35,600 nt of DNA. Source: Acholeplasmatales bacterium (lineage in GTDB: Bacteria; Bacillota_I; Bacilli_A; Acholeplasmatales; Anaeroplasmataceae). The notes below the pieces were generated by a model, which saw nothing but the letters and a program-made list of their open reading frames with translations, made no database searches and was not told where the DNA came from. Position numbers and translations under genes: made by a program. Below are positions 32,401 to 35,600 of this stretch, one piece after another. Within the stretch, counting starts at the first letter, position 1. Every line of letters starts with the position of its first letter. The stretch is from contig CAAGJD010000164.1 of the NCBI GenBank assembly GCA_900770055.1, forward strand, positions 1-35,600, given 5' to 3'.

Positions 32401-35022
32401 CTAGAATAATCCGTTTGATTCCATTAGGGCTTCTAATTCTTCATCTGATAGATCATCAAAATCTGAGTCGGGATCTGTATCTGTAGGTTTCTTCTTCTTG
32501 TTTTCTAGTTCTTCCTTATCAGCATCCATAGCAAGAACATCTTCAGTATTTAATACTTCAGTTTCTTGAGGTTCTTCAATAGGTTCTTCTAGGTTTTCTT
32601 CTGTTTCATCAGGATTAGAAGAATCATCTACAACACCATTTTCAGCCATAAGCTTTTCAAATTCTTCATCACTCATTGCTGGTATTTCTTCTTCAGGTTG
32701 AGTATCTAGATTTGCTGAGGCCTCAATAGGAGGAGCATTATCAAGCTCTGCATCTCCTGTTTCAATACCTGATAAATCATTTTCAGCAAATAATGCTTCA
32801 AGCTCTTCATCTGACATTTCTTCAAAATTAATAGGAGTAGCCTCTTCTTCTTGTGGCTGTTCTTCTGTATTCTTTTTCTTTATTGTAGCGTTAGAAGCAT
32901 TTTCCTTTTTCTTTGACTTTTTAGTCTTTGGTTTTTCTTCTAAAGGAGGTTCTTCTTCATCAATGCCTCGTAAGTCAGCACCAGTGAAATCATTCATACC
33001 ACTAATAAGTGCCTCAAGCTCTTCATCTGACATATCTTCAATATTGCCTGAATTTTTCTTCTTTGGCTTTGGTTTATCTTCTTCCTTAGCTTCAGCAGGT
33101 TTAGGCTCTTCTTTGGCCTTTTTAGGCTCTTCCTTAGCCTCTACTGGTTTTTTCTTCTTTTTCTTTGGTTTTGGTTTTTCTTCTTCTTGAGGTTGAACTT
33201 CTTCAACTATTGGTTCAAGGTCATCATCAGTTTCTTCATGAAGTAATTCATTTTCAGCCATTAATTGACGAAGCTCTTCGTCAGTTAAGTCATCAAATTC
33301 ATCTCTACGACGAATTGGGATTACATCATCATTTGTCTTTACTTCCTCAACTGCTTCAGTTTCTTTTGCTTTATCTTCTTGAAGCTTTAACATCATTAAA
33401 TATTTACGTTTCTTTTCAGCAAGTGGTAAGATATGAACTCTTTGTTCAACATGCTTAATATCATTAATCTCAGTTTGTTTCTTAGCATCAAGTAATGCTC
33501 TTTCAACAGCCTTTTGATTTTTAATAGCTTCACGTTCAAGCTTACGCTTGCGTTGATTTTCAGCTCTTCTCTTTTCACTTTCAGCAAGACGTCTAGCTTC
33601 TTCACGAGCTCTTTCACGTTCTTGACGTTCACGCTCTCTTTGTTCAGAAACTCTAATCTTTTCTTCAAGCTTAGTGATAAGCTTTTCAATTCTTTTTTCT
33701 TCTTTACCCATACGAGCAATGTTCATTTGTTTTTGTTGACGTACAATCTTAAATATCATCATTCTACGTCTTGCGTATTCTAATTGCTCATATAAATCTT
33801 TAGATTCTAATTCTTCATCTGTAACACCAAATGCTTTAGGATAGATTTGATCTAGCATATCAAGCATTTGACGATATACTACTCTTACAGATTCATTATA
33901 TTTATTACCAGTTTGCTTCATACCTTCCATTGATGCTTCAAAGAATTTAGCAGTCTGGCTTAATAATAATTCATTCATTGTGTAATCTTCAAGCTTTTTA
34001 TTATCTGCTTCAAGATTTAATTCAAGTTCTAGTTCTTCATTCATTTCAGGCTTTGGTGCCTTCATTTGTGGTAATTTCTTAGATGCATGAATACCATCAA
34101 CTGCTCTATTTTTAATGAATGAAGCTAAAGCGATAGTCATACATTGATTAATATCGTTATCAAATACAGCTGAATATTTGTATGATTTTTCTTTTATATC
34201 AATGTTAGTAGATATACCATCAACTCTATCTAGGTATAACCATAAACCATAAGCAAGCTTAAAGTCTGGGTTATGCAAGATAATGTTAGTTTTCATAATT
34301 GGTGGTACAACATCTCTAGCTTTTGCAAGAGCACGCATAAATTCAGTACCCTTAAGGGCTTGTACCATCTCACGAACATATAATAATCTATTATATTGTT
34401 CTTTTGTTGTTTCAACGTTTACTGTTAAATCATTTTTAATTGCAATATCAAGAGTAACAGTAACCTCTTGACCTGACATTAGGAATTTATTAACTACGTT
34501 TAGTCTTTCAGTTTCAAATGATTCTAAAGAAACCTTCATTACTTCATATCGACGCTCTAAGAACATTTCCATTCTTTTTACTAAAGATTTAATAAATCTA
34601 TTTTCATAGATTGCAAGTTCTTCTTCAGCAAATGTAGTTAAAACCTTAGAGGGTATTACTTCACCCTCTTTAGTTATTTCTTTAATTAAATGTGTGTGGC
34701 TTGAAAGGTGACGTACTGTTTGAGAGTTTACCTTTTTAGCCTTTTCAACCGCAACAATTTCTTCATCATAGCGAATAGTTTTTTTAGGGTCTCGCATGAT
34801 TTTTAGGATTGCAGGATATACAGACTCAATAACATCTAAGAAGCTCATATCAAAGTTTCTTATTTCAGATTGAGTTTTGTTTAATACAGTTTTTTGTCCA
34901 CCCTTGATTCTAGTAAGAATATAATTACCATAATCATCTGCCTTAGTAGAGGCTTCTAATTCAGAATAGATTTTTTGATAGTATGAAGCTAAGTCATCAT
35001 TATTAAATTTTGTTTTAGCCAT
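32401..35022 (-). CDS. DUF2357-like coiled-coil protein with five acidic helix repeats
   Basis: 873-aa, probably cytoplasmic. Residues 1-~340 recall DUF2357 proteins, which pair with McrB-like ATPases (RYDEEIVAVEKAKKVNSQTV, RHLSSHTH, EEELAIYENRFIKSLVKRME). The assignment is from memory and tentative. Residues ~438-535 form a very charged coiled coil (RERERQERERAREEARR). The C-terminal 300 residues are low-complexity Lys/Pro/Glu linkers joining five copies of (M/L)(S/T)DEELEALMxxN at residues 579, 664, 736, 783 and 858; the last copy ends the protein (SDEELEALMESNGLF). AGAGGTGA precedes the ATG, 34 bases after the ATPase stop. No membrane segment is present. Confidence 0.8.
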   Translation of the reverse strand: MAKTKFNNDDLASYYQKIYSELEASTKADDYGNYILTRIKGGQKTVLNKTQSEIRNFDMSFLDVIESVYPAILKIMRDPKKTIRYDEEIVAVEKAKKVNSQTVRHLSSHTHLIKEITKEGEVIPSKVLTTFAEEELAIYENRFIKSLVKRMEMFLERRYEVMKVSLESFETERLNVVNKFLMSGQEVTVTLDIAIKNDLTVNVETTKEQYNRLLYVREMVQALKGTEFMRALAKARDVVPPIMKTNIILHNPDFKLAYGLWLYLDRVDGISTNIDIKEKSYKYSAVFDNDINQCMTIALASFIKNRAVDGIHASKKLPQMKAPKPEMNEELELELNLEADNKKLEDYTMNELLLSQTAKFFEASMEGMKQTGNKYNESVRVVYRQMLDMLDQIYPKAFGVTDEELESKDLYEQLEYARRRMMIFKIVRQQKQMNIARMGKEEKRIEKLITKLEEKIRVSEQRERERQERERAREEARRLAESEKRRAENQRKRKLEREAIKNQKAVERALLDAKKQTEINDIKHVEQRVHILPLAEKKRKYLMMLKLQEDKAKETEAVEEVKTNDDVIPIRRRDEFDDLTDEELRQLMAENELLHEETDDDLEPIVEEVQPQEEEKPKPKKKKKKPVEAKEEPKKAKEEPKPAEAKEEDKPKPKKKNSGNIEDMSDEELEALISGMNDFTGADLRGIDEEEPPLEEKPKTKKSKKKENASNATIKKKNTEEQPQEEEATPINFEEMSDEELEALFAENDLSGIETGDAELDNAPPIEASANLDTQPEEEIPAMSDEEFEKLMAENGVVDDSSNPDETEENLEEPIEEPQETEVLNTEDVLAMDADKEELENKKKKPTDTDPDSDFDDLSDEELEALMESNGLF

Positions 35023-35056
35023 GATAAATCACCTCTACTATCTGAAAAATATATTA

Positions 35057-35575
35057 TTATGCAGCCTTCTTTAAATCTGCAATAAAGTTCTTTGATACTA
35101 GGAATTGATCCTTACCAAATAATCTATCTAATAATAGGATTAATTCGTCTAATTCCTTTTTAAGGAATGTTAAGTTAAGCATTTCAAATTTTCTTAAAAT
35201 TTTAAATGTTAGCATATAGTCAAGACCATCAAATTCACTGAAACCACATGCCATATAAACTGGTACGAATAATTTGATTTGCTTCATAATACGGTTACCA
35301 AACGCAATTTTGAATTTATCTTGAATAAATTCATCAAGTACTGAGAATGCATTTGAAGCAACCTCTGATAGGTTAAAGCCTGATTGTGTTCTTTTGAATA
35401 GATCATCTAAATATTCAAAAGTCATTGAAATATTATCTGTATAAGGGGCATCAATAAAATCTGCCTTCTTGTTAATCGCAATAGCAACAGCACGATCGTA
35501 AACCTTATCTGTGATTGTGAATGTAGAGTCATCCTTGTTGGCTGTACCAATAAACCATAGGTTTTGTGGAATTAA
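35057..35575 (-). CDS. McrB/MoxR-like AAA ATPase, C-terminal part (cut by contig end)
   Basis: The last 172 codons of an AAA+ ATPase. The visible N-terminal end IPQNLWFIGTANKDDSTFTI followed by DKVYDRAVAI is the sensor-1 and arginine-finger region typical of McrB-like ATPases paired with DUF2357 proteins. Walker A and B would lie beyond the window. The frame is intact up to the adapter at 35576; the ATG at 35425 is internal and not the start. It is the first visible gene of the operon with the 873-aa protein and the signal peptidase. Confidence 0.75.
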   Translation of the reverse strand, partial: LIPQNLWFIGTANKDDSTFTITDKVYDRAVAIAINKKADFIDAPYTDNISMTFEYLDDLFKRTQSGFNLSEVASNAFSVLDEFIQDKFKIAFGNRIMKQIKLFVPVYMACGFSEFDGLDYMLTFKILRKFEMLNLTFLKKELDELILLLDRLFGKDQFLVSKNFIADLKKAA

Positions 35576-35600
35576 AGATCGGAAGAGCGTCGTGTAGGGA
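35576..35600. other. Illumina sequencing adapter (artefact)
   Basis: The last 25 bases, beginning AGATCGGAAGAGCGTCGTG, are the standard reverse complement of the Illumina TruSeq read-1 adapter. They are not genomic, and the true sequence ends at 35575. Confidence 0.98.

Noticed and set aside
32963..33458. Plus-strand ORFs opposite the 873-aa protein
   Set aside because: They are mirror images of the Lys/Glu-rich coding strand (runs of Ser, Phe and Leu) and have no start signals.
1..35600. tRNA, rRNA or insertion-sequence transposase genes
   Set aside because: No cloverleaf-like or rRNA stretches were recognised and no frame shows transposase or integrase motifs. A covariance scan was not possible here.

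Overview
This is a 35.6-kb end piece of an AT-rich bacterial contig. Every credible gene lies on the minus strand. Strong AGGAGG-type ribosome-binding sites, a guanine-type riboswitch, intrinsic terminators with U-tracts, a clade-II single-chain PurL and an Fe-S type PurF point to a Firmicutes-like anaerobe. An uncultured gut Bacilli/Erysipelotrichia or RF39-like lineage is my guess, and the sequence does not prove it. UGA reads as stop and UGG as Trp, so this is not a recoded Mollicute. The last 25 bases are an Illumina adapter, and base 1 falls inside a tandem repeat. Both ends are therefore assembly ends.

Layout, left to right (transcription runs right to left). 1-5.3 kb is an accessory island: two DUF4143-type AAA ATPases, an AlbA_2/Schlafen-type regulator, gene remnants, and several repeats lying just 3' of genes. 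5.4-6.7 kb is purA with its own promoter and terminator. 7.0-21.3 kb is a ten-gene purine operon (purL-purC-purF-purM-purN-purH-purD-folD-purB-guaA) behind a guanine riboswitch and an intrinsic terminator. It makes IMP from PRPP, supplies 10-formyl-THF through FolD, and ends in GMP synthesis; the AIR carboxylase (PurE) is absent from the cluster. 21.3-31.4 kb is a second accessory island: an ArsC/Spx-like protein, a third DUF4143 ATPase, a second AlbA_2 regulator, a LlaJI/McrBC-like restriction operon without methyltransferases, a chain of fused gene fragments (AlbA_2 regulator / UvrD helicase), and an ATPase_2/DUF234 ATPase. 31.7-35.6 kb is an operon of an McrB/MoxR-like AAA ATPase (cut by the contig end), an 873-aa DUF2357-like coiled-coil protein with five copies of a short acidic helix motif, and a SipW-type signal peptidase.

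The most unusual observation concerns the two intact AlbA_2 regulators. In each, the DNA encoding the linker before the C-terminal winged helix carries the same short repeat as that gene's own promoter. The motif differs between the two genes (TTAGTGTCAAT in one, the 12-mer AATGATAAGATA in the other), but the arrangement is the same. This suggests autoregulation through matched promoter and intragenic operators. A second theme is that accessory genes are single-gene units bounded by direct repeats (127 bp, about 70 bp, 44 bp), each copy sitting 3' of a gene like a cassette boundary.
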